A DNA stretch of 64,000 nucleotides, from the NCBI GenBank assembly GCA_007844125.1, contig CM017561.1, positions 58,989,715 through 59,053,714 of the forward strand, written 5' to 3'. Under the pieces are notes generated by a model that saw nothing but the letters and a program-made list of their open reading frames with translations, was not told the DNA's origin and did no database searches. Shown one piece after another: positions 13,001 to 26,300 of the stretch (within the stretch, counting starts at the first letter, position 1; every line of letters starts with the position of its first letter). This DNA comes from Sinonovacula constricta (taxonomy: Eukaryota; Mollusca; Bivalvia; Cardiida; Solecurtidae). A program made the translations under genes and the position numbers.

Positions 13001-16000
13001 TAGCTGTACATATTTGTATTTACAATCCATTTATTGTTTTGTTAATGAATTTGTTAAAAAATAAACATCTATCCTATGGCTGTATACAAAAGTCATCATC
13101 ATTTCTATAGGCTAACATTTACCTAATTTTAACTTTTAAAACTATATACTAGTCAACACAACAGATCAGCAAGAAAAGAGATAAAAAAAATAGTTATTGT
13201 TTTATTTTAAGGTATTCAAATGCCTTGTAAAATATGAACAATATCCTCCTAATTTACAGAAGGGTTATAAAGGTCATTCTGCCTTTAAGATGCATCCAAC
13301 ACTAAATAATCATCAGCACTCCCACCCCACCTCACCGGCACACATAAAATGAATAGAAAAAAATTAATAATATGCAGTAGTATGCTTATGTTTCCATTTG
13401 GACTAACTAGCTTAGTATTTGTATACTTATAAACATACGAAGTAAACATCCAAAAATGTAGATTTTTCTACACAGCATGAATAATCAACTATGATTGGCA
13501 TACACATGGTTAATTTAATTGAAATTAATATCAAATATAAAAATTTTGTGACATTTGGAGCATGTTTTAACATGACATACTTAGTAATAATAACACAAGA
13601 TTTTACATACATTTAATCAGATAAAAGCCACCTTAATGAAGTCTTTTAAATGTAATATGTTATCTCTCAATTACAGACTCTTATTCTAAGATATTTCATG
13701 CTGTGCAAGAAAGTCCACATAGTATTGGAAGAACCTTTTTATCGAAAACAAACTTGGCACAATTCATTTAAGTTTTAATGACTAGCTATGGTTACTTAAA
13801 TATCAGTATAAGTAGTTAAAAAAAAACTTATTTTAAATAAAATAAAAAACACAACAAAACATGAAGATACAATTTAATAAAATAAATATCAAAGCAATTG
13901 TACTCACAAAATACACTATATTTGATTTCATAAAAATTGCAAAAAACAGGTTATTGACCAAGGTACTGTCTGCCCGTTGTTTAACAAAAAATAACAACTG
14001 AAAAGAAACATATCTCATGTTATGTTCATTAAAAATAGGCCTGGTGCCCTTTTGAACTTCCTTAACATGGGTTTTACAAAGTTTTTATATCTCTTTCATG
14101 ATAAAATCTACTGTGTAAGTTGAAAATAACTTCTTGGACAGTTCATTTAACCCTTTGCTTCATGTATACTCCATTTTCCATCTCTTCTCTATCATTCATA
14201 TATACACCATTTTACGCTACTCTGTATTATTCATATATTACCACTTCTATGAACTTTATGAGGCTTATCAAGCTTGACGATAAACACTTTAACACAAAAA
14301 AATATTATAATATTATAAAATATTATAATATACAATATAAGTATGTATGAGTATAGTATATCAAGGGTAGACTGGCACAGGTGAAAGGTTAAGGTCACTT
14401 GAAGAGAAGACATTAGCATTTTGAGCAATTACAAGTACAGGTGAGTTAGCAATTATTGTTGCTGTAAAGTTCTTCTTGGATAATCAGTAATAGCACATTA
14501 AAAAAAAAACATCCTTTGAACCACAGGTGAAATAAAATAAAATCTATAGTTTCCATGTGATGTCATAGGTTCTGATAACACAGTTTTAGGCAGCCATCTT
14601 TAAAGGCTGAAGCTAATCCAGGCCGAAATCTGGAAATATGTTTTGTATTAAACTAACCACTGTGTTTTTATATTCCAGTCTATTTTACTAAATTTTATAT
14701 CAAATTTAACAGCTTTTATGAAGTATTTTAACTCCCAAAACTATATTTTGATAGTTTAAAATGTAAAAAAATAACAACTAAAAAAGTTACATTGTTCATT
14801 TTGTTTAATGATGAGCCAATAATTATTTTTATTTGTGTCTATTTCTTTGTGCATTTATCAATTTAAAAAATATTGCATTCTAAAAATATGAATTTCAAGA
14901 GCTTTCCAGTGGTGTATAACATTTAATTTTTGGACCAAAAATGAAGAAATAACAAGAAAATAAAGTTTATGCTGCTATACGATTCATCTAATCACTTTAA
15001 GTTGCCATCAAAGACGGCTGCCAAGATAAAGAATCTTCACTCATGTGGAAACTATCTATATATATATATATCACAAAAGTTACATTTAGCTTTTCCGTTT
15101 TACCTCATTTAAAAAAAATTAAATCTCATTATAATTTTACAGTAACATTAACCAATATTATGTTATAAATAAAGAACTTTCTGTGAAATAAAACAGAAAA
15201 TTGTGTTAAGAACTAAGCATTATTTTGAGCTTTAAAAATAAAACATCATGCTCAAACATTAAGGGCGTATTCACCAACTATTCTTCAGAAATAATTGCTC
15301 AAGCCATGGATTTTAATGCACAGTATCTTCATTATGTATTTAGCTACATGTCTTTATTTTTGCTTACACTTTTACATTGCTACATTGAGCTTTAAAATCA
15401 CATCAAAACTAAATAAATAAGCTTATTTTTGTAGGTAAGAAAATTGTGACTTGTACTTAAGTCATGACTTAGGCTTAAGAATGCTTGGTGAATACAGGCT
15501 TAAACCTCAATTAAGCTCAAGTCTGAAAATTGAATGACAAGGTTAATATCTGAAAGATTGAAATTTATAAGTTGAGAGGAACAAAATAAGGAGCTTAAGC
15601 TATGAAGGATTATGAATATGATTATTATATCATTTCTAAAAAGTATTTTGATCTTGTCAATAATGTTGCCTGATAAATGTTGTCATATGTTTGTTGTTTC
15701 TTCTGCATCCCTACACTTACAAAATACAGGTAAGTAATTAAGCAACATAATATTGTAATTAGAAAATAGAACATTTAACCCAATTTAAAGCTTTGTTAAA
15801 GAAAAAAATGCAATGTGTAATAAAAAACAATAACTGGCAAAATATTTCACTTACGACTATTGTTTCTTTTCTTCTTTTTTTTTACACCAAAACCCTTTTC
15901 AAATAGCACCATCAAGTAATCAAGGCATTTATGTATGAAAACAACTCATAAGAAACAACAGTTCATTCTGTAATATAATATAATTCAAAATCAACAAGAT

Positions 16001-17220
16001 AAATAAATAGGTTAACACATATATGTACAGTTTGAAGCTTTCAGCACATTTAACAAACTGACCAAAGCTTGAAATACAAGGAAGTTGTAAATCTAGATTA
16101 AGGCAAATTAAAAATTTAAAAAATCGTTCTGTACGAAACCTCACTATGTGGCTATCCATTATATTTGTTTTGTAGAGATGATTTGATCACGGTGGCCCCC
16201 TAAGTATAAAACTACTTAAATATCACCGAACATAGACCCAGAATATTGGAGACTTGCCAGCTTGGGTGGATAGGGAAGTTGGTTCTTAAGTTCCTCTTTT
16301 TTATGTGCTGCTCCTTCCCCACCTTACAACTTTGAGATCAGTAAAAGATGGAAAAATTGTGCACAAGATTTAAGTGATTGAACTATAGCAATTATTTATA
16401 GCATCTATTCGCCCAAGAGGAATATACAACTTGGAAAAAAACGTCACACAGAAAATTTGACCTTCATCTTGTTAAGAAGATAAAAGAGTCCTGATGGATT
16501 CCAGCATTTCTAAAAGGCAATAACCCAAATAGTGTGTGTACTGTATACAGTATGGTCACAGAGGGGTAGAGTAATTAAACAGTTAGTGTGTTTCTGTGTC
16601 ACACTCAATGAACATACTTACTGCCCTGCCATTTGTCAATAGGCATTACTGATCTCTTATCTCCATAACTTTAAATCCACTTGGACTACTAAGGTCTCTA
16701 GCTGTGCCTAATTGATCAGGTCCAGGTCCTTATCAGCTGGGGTGTCAGATGCCTTAAATATCATTTTTCAATGCCATTAAAACAGCTGCATTACCTGCAT
16801 CGATTTTTTTCATACATTTGCCTTAACCATTACCAGTATACAACTATAAATGGTCTTCCTAGTTTATAACTACTGGGACCCTTAGTACGAATCGGATTAT
16901 TTTATTAATAATAAATTGTATTAAATGATTATTCAGACCGGTTTGGTAAAGCTGCAGTCAAAGGTTTCAACACAGTCTCAATTCACATGCACATCTGGTA
17001 TTGTTACCCAAACTTTAAAGTGAGATTATGTGTTCACTATAATATAAGTGGAAGGTGTATGAATGTCTTACAACAACAGGCCTTGGAGCATTCTTGGTTA
17101 GTATTATCAGAACAAATGAGGCCTACAAGTTAATTTTTTTGTCTTGTTTCTTAAGATGTCCCCAATCTCTAAACAATGAAGGTCTACAACTTTAAACTGG
17201 AGTCTTGTTTCATGTGAGCT
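13001..17220 (-). other. CCDC66: Region downstream of CCDC66: possible 3' UTR and intergenic
   Basis: No coding exon was found. On the - strand the nearest AATAAA after the stop codon is the complement of 16901-16906, giving a 3' UTR of about 320 nt. Further candidates lie as far as 12982-12987. A short (TA)n run sits near 15056-15072. The right part (about 16190-17220) is less AT-biased than the left, which fits transcribed UTR. Confidence 0.35.
16901..16906 (-). terminator. CCDC66: Candidate CCDC66 poly(A) signal (AATAAA on the - strand)
   Basis: TTTATT on the + strand is the first AATAAA hexamer downstream of the CCDC66 stop codon. Chance occurrence is common in DNA this AT-rich. Confidence 0.3.
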
Positions 17221-17301
17221 CTACAAGTTGAGATTGGTGTCTTGTTTCTCAAGATCTGTTGGTGAGAACGTCTCCAACTCCCTTTGTCTTTGTATCAAGC
17301 T
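17221..17301 (-). CDS. CCDC66: CCDC66 terminal coding exon
   Basis: After ttcatttcag it reads SLIQRQRELETFSPTDLEKQ, DTNLNL and TAG. It continues the C-terminal helix and matches vertebrate GLLQKQKELES. The stop codon is at 17221-17223. Confidence 0.92.
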   Translation of the reverse strand, partial: SLIQRQRELETFSPTDLEKQDTNLNL

Positions 17302-20300
17302 CTGAAATGAATAAACAAACAAAAAACATTGTTATATTTCAATGGATATAAAAGTATACTTTATGATAAAAAAGGTAAGTAGGCACTATTTAGAATGTCT
17401 CTTAAATAAAGTATATTATTATGATCAATGAAGCAACAGCAAGTGAATGCAAGCAACAAGTTTTACAACATAATATATTTTATTAAGTAAAATTGTTACA
17501 AATTATTACAATATATCATTCAACAAACTATAAGTTTGAGAACTATAAGTTATTTATCTGAAATAATGTCCAAGCTGATCCAACTCCCTAATAAAATTCT
17601 CTGCTTACTAAATTAAAGTCCAAACTCTTTTGCTAAATCCATAATAATTGACAATAATGTCCGAAGATGGTGATATTATCAGTATATATCTTAAAATACA
17701 TTAATTGTAATCCAAATAAATATTCCCACACTACTGCTTTTTAAAACTCTTAGTGTCTCTAAAAAAGTTGTAAGATATTGATTGTACATGCAGAAGATAT
17801 GCACAGGGTGAGAAGTAAGTTTTTATGTAAAGCCATTTGGGCATTTTAAGTCCATTTACCAACAGTATCCAGTGAGAAGTTGTGGCTGTAACGACTGACT
17901 TTTCTTTAGTACAGTTGTAAGATATTGTTCACATACACAGAAAGACAGAAAATCACTATTCACACTGAGAGCTTAGTGAAGGTGTTGCCCATAACAAATG
18001 GCAAATAAATGTGGTGGTCGTCTTTGCTTGATCAGTTTTTTTGTAAGCTACTACTTTGATAGCTAACAAACCGTTATCATGTTTCATTTATCAATAAGTG
18101 ATATATAATTATTCATTTGCTAACAATTATGAGTAACTATATCAAGACAAAATGGTTAAACATACAGCAGCAAACATTACCGATCCTGATCAGCCAGCTC
18201 CAAGCATGCCAACTACCTTTTGCCATGCCGCCTTGCCCTTATCATACAGGCAGCACGTACATTCAAATGTCCACGGTGGCACTGCGAGGCAGGTAGTGAC
18301 AGGAATCAAACAGAGGGAGCTGGCTAATCTGGATCTACACTATCTGCCTAAGCCTGAACAAGTTATGCTCAGCAGACAAAGAGTTACTTGTAAGCATACC
18401 TGTTTTAGTGTAGATAGCTGAACAAGAATCTGATCCTGGCGGCTGGTTGGATGGTCTGTGACCAGGCTCGGGTTATATAACGGATTCTGAAACATATTGA
18501 GCATTTTTACTTCTTGTAAAATGATATTAAAATAGAACAAAAGAAGGAACAAAATCTATTGAATTTTGTTTGTTTGTTTTTATTGTTGATTTTTAACACC
18601 ACATTGACACAATTATGGCTATATTGGCAACGTCCAGTCAGTTATTGTTAGAGGAAGACACCAGACTTATAACTGGGGAGAACCGCTTGCACAGTGCAGA
18701 TTAGCTGGAAAACCTGTCCATATGAAATTTCTCTTCCTTACCAGGACTCAAATGTGAGGGGTTGCAGAGTTACATGGCACTGTAACTCTTATCAATTACC
18801 AACAGGTAGCACTTTTAGATTTTGTATCCAAATGATTCTTGAAAATATATAATTCTATATATGACTTTTTTCTTATTCTGAAACAAAAATATATTGTTTT
18901 ACAATCAAATTTTTTATGCTAAACTTATACATTTTGCTATAAAAAAATTAATAACATAGATGAAATATAAATAATAATAAAACCTTTGGGTCTCCTCCAG
19001 GTACCCTCTGTTTGTCCTCGTAAACATTCTGCCTGTTTCCAAACTTGTCCGGCTTCTGACTCTCATAGTACATCTTTCTAGCATTGGCAATACGAGTTGC
19101 CTCCCTTGATAAGGGTAGCGGCTCATCCGCTTTCGCTGGATCGAGGACATCAATAGTCCTTGTAAATGGAACAAAGTCACCATTCTGCACAGGAATGTCT
19201 AATGGATCCACATCACCATATCGACCGCCAGGTCGGCGATCGCCATTCTTAGCATCAGTTTTGTGTCGAATTGCTGGTACAGGTGGAGACCGTGCCCTTC
19301 CACGGTCTGACAAATTTGTCTTATTCTCATGAGGGGACTCAGATCTATCTCTTTGATGCTTGCCTTGCCTGTTTGTGCTGCTGTGTTCATGATTACTATG
19401 ATCATGATCGTTATGATTAACCTTCAAATAGTCTTGCCGGACTTCGTCTTCCGCTCGGATAGGGGAATGCGACTTTGATCTCCTACCTTGCTTGACCTCT
19501 CGTGGAGTCCCACCGCCAAAGTCTGAAAATGGTGACCTGTCACGTGACCGTGACCTAGCTTTATTTGGAGGAGGCACATAATAGTCTGGAATCACATTCT
19601 TATTTGCTTCAACCATTGCCAACAGTTGCTGCTCACGTTTTATCCTTCTCTCCTCACTCTGCTTTCTCTTTTGTTCATAGAAAGGATCTCTTTCTGACTG
19701 CTTTGCTGCAGGTTTTTTATTTGGGTTCTTATAGCCCCACCGTGGTCTACTCCCAGGCTTAACTGGTCCTCGTCTCATTTGCATCTCGATTTTTTTTCTC
19801 CTGATCTCCTCTTCTTTCTCTTTCACACTATGAACATGATGATGATGATCATGGGGACTTGACTGCTCACGAAAAGACGGTGGAGGATCATGGGCTGAAT
19901 GAGCTTTTCTGGCAGGTTTCTTTAGTTGTTCCTTGGGTGCACTCTTCACACGAACCCTCTTGCCTTTCTCCATCCGATACTCAATCTGAACCTCACTGTC
20001 ATCCCTCCTAAGGCTTCGGTTTAACAACTCTACCACCTCATCTCCTGTGAATAATATATATAAGACATGGTAATGTTATTGAACAGGATGAAATCATAGT
20101 TTTAGATTTAAAAAAAGAAACCAACTTCATAAACAAATTTTACAAAAAATCATAATTTTGACATTTTTGACAAAATCATCTTCAAAAACAACACTAAAAA
20201 ATCACAGTAAAAGCATCACTCATCATATCAACTGTAAATAATTTTATATAATTACTTTGTATAATTATTACAAACTTTCTTCTTTCTAACAAATTTATGT

Positions 20301-23300
20301 ATGGTGATTATGACATCCATCTGTTTTGGTGGAGAAGAATAAAAATATGTCTGGGTAGACCCACCAACAAATAAAAGTGTTAGTTGACTGACTGATTTAC
20401 TGCCTAAAGCATGAGGGGCAAATCATCTTTTTGTACCAAACTGGAAAAATAAAACTTTTTAATATTTTTTAATTATTTCAAAGACCTTTTAACATAATTA
20501 TTTAATTAGGGAGAAGTGCAAGGTTAACAAAGGCTAAAAGTGTCCAAACATTCAAAAAAGATGAAACTTTCAAATAAATGTTCTTTGTCATAAAACGAAA
20601 TTAATCGTATTTTATTTCACACAGCATTCAGGAAAATCTTAGACAAAAACAGTAACATACTACTGTTAATTGGGTATATATATGTTATGTTCACTACATT
20701 TTCTCTCCAGTCATTTTTATATTATAGGTCTATCTTTAAACAGAGGACCAATTTAAAACTACATGAAAAAATGGTAAACTTGCAAGATATTTACTGTCAA
20801 ATTTATTTTTTTTAAATTAAGGAAAATATTCATCATTAAAAGTCTACTGCTTACTTGAAATATTTTTTCTAAGAATAAAAACTGTAATAAAATATTATTT
20901 TTGTTAATGTTTTAAGTACAGGTGTACTACTTTGTTAGTTGCAAACCATAAATGGTTACCATTAAGGAACAAAATCCTTAGGTTACACTCAAAGTAAGAA
21001 ATTTGTCAATTTAAAATAAATGCAATTAGATAAGCACACTTTGTCCTGTCATTAAGCATTAAAGATATAAACATGTGACACTTTTTAAATCAATTCACTT
21101 TTAATAAATGACTAAATGACTGAATGAGAGGTTGCCACAACCAATATATGTATAAAGTATAATGATACATTGGACATAAATCATTAAGGCTACAAATCAA
21201 AACAACTACTATGTTATAAATTATGTTATAAGGTATCCATCAAACTAAAAGCATTCTAAACTCTCTTTTTTGCTATACTGGGACATTACTCCTATCAACT
21301 TGTATAGAATTATCTCCCCTGTAGCTAGGTATGCCTTGTATCAATTTCCATGTCATATGTCTTTCAAAATTAGAAACCTCTCCCACTGTGTGCACATAAG
21401 GGACATGGGTCTTGAAGAATGAGATCTGTATAAGAGAATTATATTTTTTTATAGTTTTTAAAATATTCAACCAGTTTAGTTGTTTTATGTTACAATGACA
21501 TATAAGAAATGTTTAAATTTAAAAAAATAAAGATATTTTATTTTATTTAATCACATGGTACAGTTTTGCATTGATACAAAAAAATGTGCCAAATCATGAT
21601 CTCCACTATGGTAGAGTGTTTAACGAGACTGAAAGTGGTAACAGTATCATAGCCAAACACTGGTGAAAGGAGCCTGTTCTTATATTTGTTATACAAACTA
21701 GTAATATTACAGAAGAGTTCTTCACATGTTTTGAGCAATTAAGAATAGCTTTAGGTTACAATATTCACAAAATATTAATTACGACAATATTAAAAATATC
21801 CCATAAGCATACATGTAATCTTACTCTGAAGCCAAAGTGAGAGATTATCACTTGCAAAGTGGGAGATTTGTTATTTTCATATAAACAAAGAAGGAAGTTA
21901 TCTATTTCTGAGTTGGGAAATCTCTGAAAATATGTAAAACACCCCTCATTTTCTTAAGAATTATGAACCTTAAAAGTAGGAGTTTCCTCCCAAAAGTGTG
22001 AGATTAAATATATGCATTACCTAACAAGGGAGATAATTAATACAGTATTAATGTAGAGTTAAAAAGTTGTTTATTAACAAATCTATGCAGTATTAGGAAG
22101 ATTATTAGTTTCAGCCTTTGCTAGAGCTTTCACCATCACAAGTTATGGAGACACAGCTTACCTTCCATATTTTAACCAAACATAACAACACAACAATAGT
22201 ATAAAATTTATCATTGGAAAGTGGTTAACTAACTTAACAATTAATAATAAATACATATTAATAAATAATATTTACAGAATAAATATATTAATTTAGGTTA
22301 AAAATCCCTGTAAGTCTGTCAGTTTTTTTTTTTTTGGTACCAATTAAAATTCTATAAGTAGAATTAAAATGCCAATCTTTTCAAATAAACAGTTGATGTT
22401 TGGTTGAATTGCATAAGAGTTTCTCTAAATGAAGTTTATATTTACAGATGTTAGTTTCATAAATTCCTGCCAACATGCCCATCAATAATTTTTCACTCAA
22501 TGCTACCTTTCTAAAAATAAGTACAACCTCCACCTGTTACATTTTTAACTTTATTCACAATCTCTCTAAAGATAATTATAACCTATACCTGTTAGATTTT
22601 TTATTTTATTTTCAATATTTCCAAAGATAAAGAATACACACACAATCAAATGGTCAAATGCATTGTCAAGGTTAGGTTTAACTCAGGCAAAACATTTGCA
22701 TTCTTCACATAACATGTCATGCTTCACATATCCAAAGTGTTTTTAGCAAGAATGAATTGACCGAAATAATCTTTTTTTCATTTTATACAAAAAGATGGCT
22801 CTTTCCACCAATGCATGCCAACAAGGTGACAAAATATGCCTATAAGAGCTCATTGTGCATAGTTACCCTATAAAATCAACTTAGAGGGGTAATTCAAAAA
22901 GCACTTAAGAGACAAAAGTTATGTTTCTTGTGCATGGCTTTGTCTCCACAAATAATCTATACATTTTAAGTTATGCACACAAAATACTGCCCGCAAAAAA
23001 GCGGAATCATTCCAATAGACAGTTTTTTTGACCATAGATTGTACACAAAACAGAAAAGAGAAGCAAGTATCTAATACACACCATCCAAGGAGCTAGCACT
23101 GTCATTATCTTTACCCGTTTGTGTGCCAAACTCTCGCCTTGGTGACCCTGGATCACTGTGCGGTTTCGAGAGATGACGAAACCAACTTGGGGTTAAAACC
23201 CGATCTTCTGTATAAGGGTCATGCATAACACGATGTGAGCTCTCATGCTGTTGTTGATTGTACTGGTGCCTGGCTTGTTGATGTTGTTGGGTATACGGCA

Positions 23301-26300
23301 CCTGGGTTCTTGCAGAGCTAAGGTCAAGGCCAGGTACCTGGGTGGCTTCCACAGTGACAGCCCCGCCCATCCCACTATAGCCACCATGCTCTGTACGAGG
23401 GGTGATCTTTGCTGGAATAAGTCAAAAGAATTCCGGAGCTTTAATTTCTTGATCAATTAAGTTTGGCATGCTTTTGTGTTTTTCTTATTAATGTTCCATC
23501 TTGGAAGGCTCCCATCCCAATGAAGAAAATATATTATATTTGATTTTCAATAAATGGAATATTTGCAAATGCAGATTTTGTAATATGTCACAGAAATTAA
23601 TATATTTTGCATACAAATAATAAGTTCTTTTTTGCTTTTAATAGTTAAAAAATGTAAATCCTCTTTTTTATTTGTTGTTCTGTGATAAAAGAGTGTATCA
23701 GTGTATCACAGAATGAATGTAAAAAATACAACCTTGAAATAATTTTAAAGGGCTGTCAATAGACAGCTAGCTACACTATTTTTAGTGTTGGACAGCATAG
23801 TGATGATGATGTCTGCAATCTATTGTATTTTTTTACAATCTAAATTGTGCAAGATAAACGTTGCATTCTATTGTTCACCATACAAATTGCTAGGCCACTT
23901 TCTCAAAAATACTGATTAGGTGAAATTAAACTTGTTTTAAAAAATAACAATAAACAACAACATAAGGATAAATCTAAGTTGAAAGGAGTGTTTCAATTTC
24001 AAAATTAATTTCAGGACTACCAAGTGGACAAGTTTTCCATGTTTAAAATGGATATCTTTGATTAAGAAAAGGGCCTTATCAAGAAAAGGTTTAACCAATC
24101 AGTTGAGCATCAGCTCTAGGTACTGGAGGCCCCTTGTTCCATCCAGGGCCGTGACATATAGAAGTTGCTAAAAATGGTAGATGTATGGCTCCCTTGCTAA
24201 GGCTTAAGCAAATATAAGGGTAGTTCCACAACTAGTTGGGCCAGGTGTCAAGATAATATGACTGGGTGTGGCATACTATACACAGTGATGGCAGCACTAT
24301 AACTGATTCAAGTGGATACCATCTCCAGATAACAGGAATACTGTTGCTGGGAAGGTAAACCCAATAAACATAAACAATAGCACTTTTTAATGTTAGTCTT
24401 GGCAGAATTTTTTGTTAGTCAAGAAAATGAAGTCTCTTTTATGACAAAATATATGAAACAAAAAAAGTAAAGAGTAAAATGAAAAATGAATAATATAATA
24501 ATAAACAATAAGTGACATCTAAGAAACAGTGAGGATTTATAAAAACTCAAAATGTTTTAATTTATAATAATTTTTTTTTGCTTATCTCACATAAGCATTG
24601 CTAGTACTGTTTTATGCAAAATATATTTGCAAAATATATTTGACAATAAATTATAAATTTGTGTATCAATATATATCAGTAGTTATTCTAGTAATTAATT
24701 TTGACTTGTCTGGAACACAGTGTATTTTCAATATAAATGTAGTTTTATATTTTGCTTTTAACACGGTTGAACACTATAATTCTAAAACAAAACAAGCTAA
24801 AATTTAAAATGTTTGCAACCAGAAAACATACCCCACAGTGAGTTGTGCAAAGCTACATAAAAAGAAAAAAAAAGAATTATATGTTCCAGTTAACCTATAT
24901 ATGATTTATATCAGCCAATTCTAGTAAACACAATAATAAAACTAATGGTTCTAAAAACATGTCTGAATTCGATAAACCTTGCAATTTTCACCACTTTTCG
25001 TGATCATGTGACCACTGCACTTACTTTATATAAACCAATGAATAATACTAATAAAAATTCAATTCACTACCACACTTATTGAATTCTAAAGTATTAATAC
25101 TCCTGAGACGCACTACCTATGGTGAAAGTTAGCTGACAGTTAAAACAAGCACTGTGGTCATATTTATGATCATGAAAAAAGATGAAAATCTCAAGGAGTG
25201 AGAAACCAATCAGTCATAATGATCTGTCACTCTGAAGATGACCCTAGCAATGGTTAAAATTGTCAAATAATTTTCAACATTTTTGGTATCAAACAGACTA
25301 GTGAAAACAATATTTGCTAGAAATAAAATATTTAAGTAACTTATCTTTTGTAAAAGATAATAATAGTATACTAATAAATTTCTATTTAACTTTTACTTTT
25401 AATAATACAGACCAGTATAAAATATAGACAGTTTTCTATCAAAAATTGTTAGCACAAAAGCACTATGCTGATTCTTTTGACACCATTCCTGTTGCTGAGA
25501 TACTATACATAAGACTGCCATGGTAACCAGTCTGATATTGAAATGTCCTGATCCCTATCATACATCTGCTATAATACCCTTCCAGTAGGTGCAATAGACA
25601 CCACTATGAGGATGAAATGTGCTGATAATGGCAAAACCACCCCATTGCTAATTTTAAATCTGAAATGTGCAAATTCCTTAAACACAGTTCTTGTTGTTAA
25701 GATACCCAACAATTCGATTCATACAAAACCAGAAACCATTCCCATTGCTACAATACCCAAACCAGTCATTGCTATGGTTACCAGTGTGAGGTTGTAATGT
25801 ATGACTTGCTGCTGCTGCTGCTGCTTCTTCTTCTTCTTCCACTGTTTTGGGAAGACCCCAAAATTGTAGATCCAGTTGCTGCTTGGCTTTCTGAATATCT
25901 CTCTCACGTCGAGTGTGTAACATTTCTATTCTACTGGTAAGTTCCCCTTAATTAATGGAGCATGATTGGAAAAAAGGATTATTACAGGTGTACCTTACAT
26001 CTTACGAAATGTAGTAACATATCCTATATTACTGGAAAATACCTCTGTACATCTGTACGCATTAAATTTGTTTCATATCATTACATGTCTTAGTATATGC
26101 TTCAAGGAAGAAAAAAATAACTTTAAAAAAATCTTACGATATATATCAGAGATGTAGAACACAAAGATTTGCTACTGGTCATTCCTAATAGAAATATATA
26201 TTCTGCAACAACTCATGTTCAGCATGTGCTTAATGACATTTCTCCGATACTTATTGATAGAATACTCTCTTTCTTATATCAACAGAATAGCACTCTCTCT

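Noticed and set aside
18914..19183. Alternative minus-strand frame overlapping CCDC66 exon 20
   Set aside because: It is a shadow of the long exon frame, which has clear CCDC66 similarity and matching splice sites.
19084..19332. Plus-strand ORF opposite CCDC66 exon 20
   Set aside because: A shadow of the coding strand with no independent evidence.
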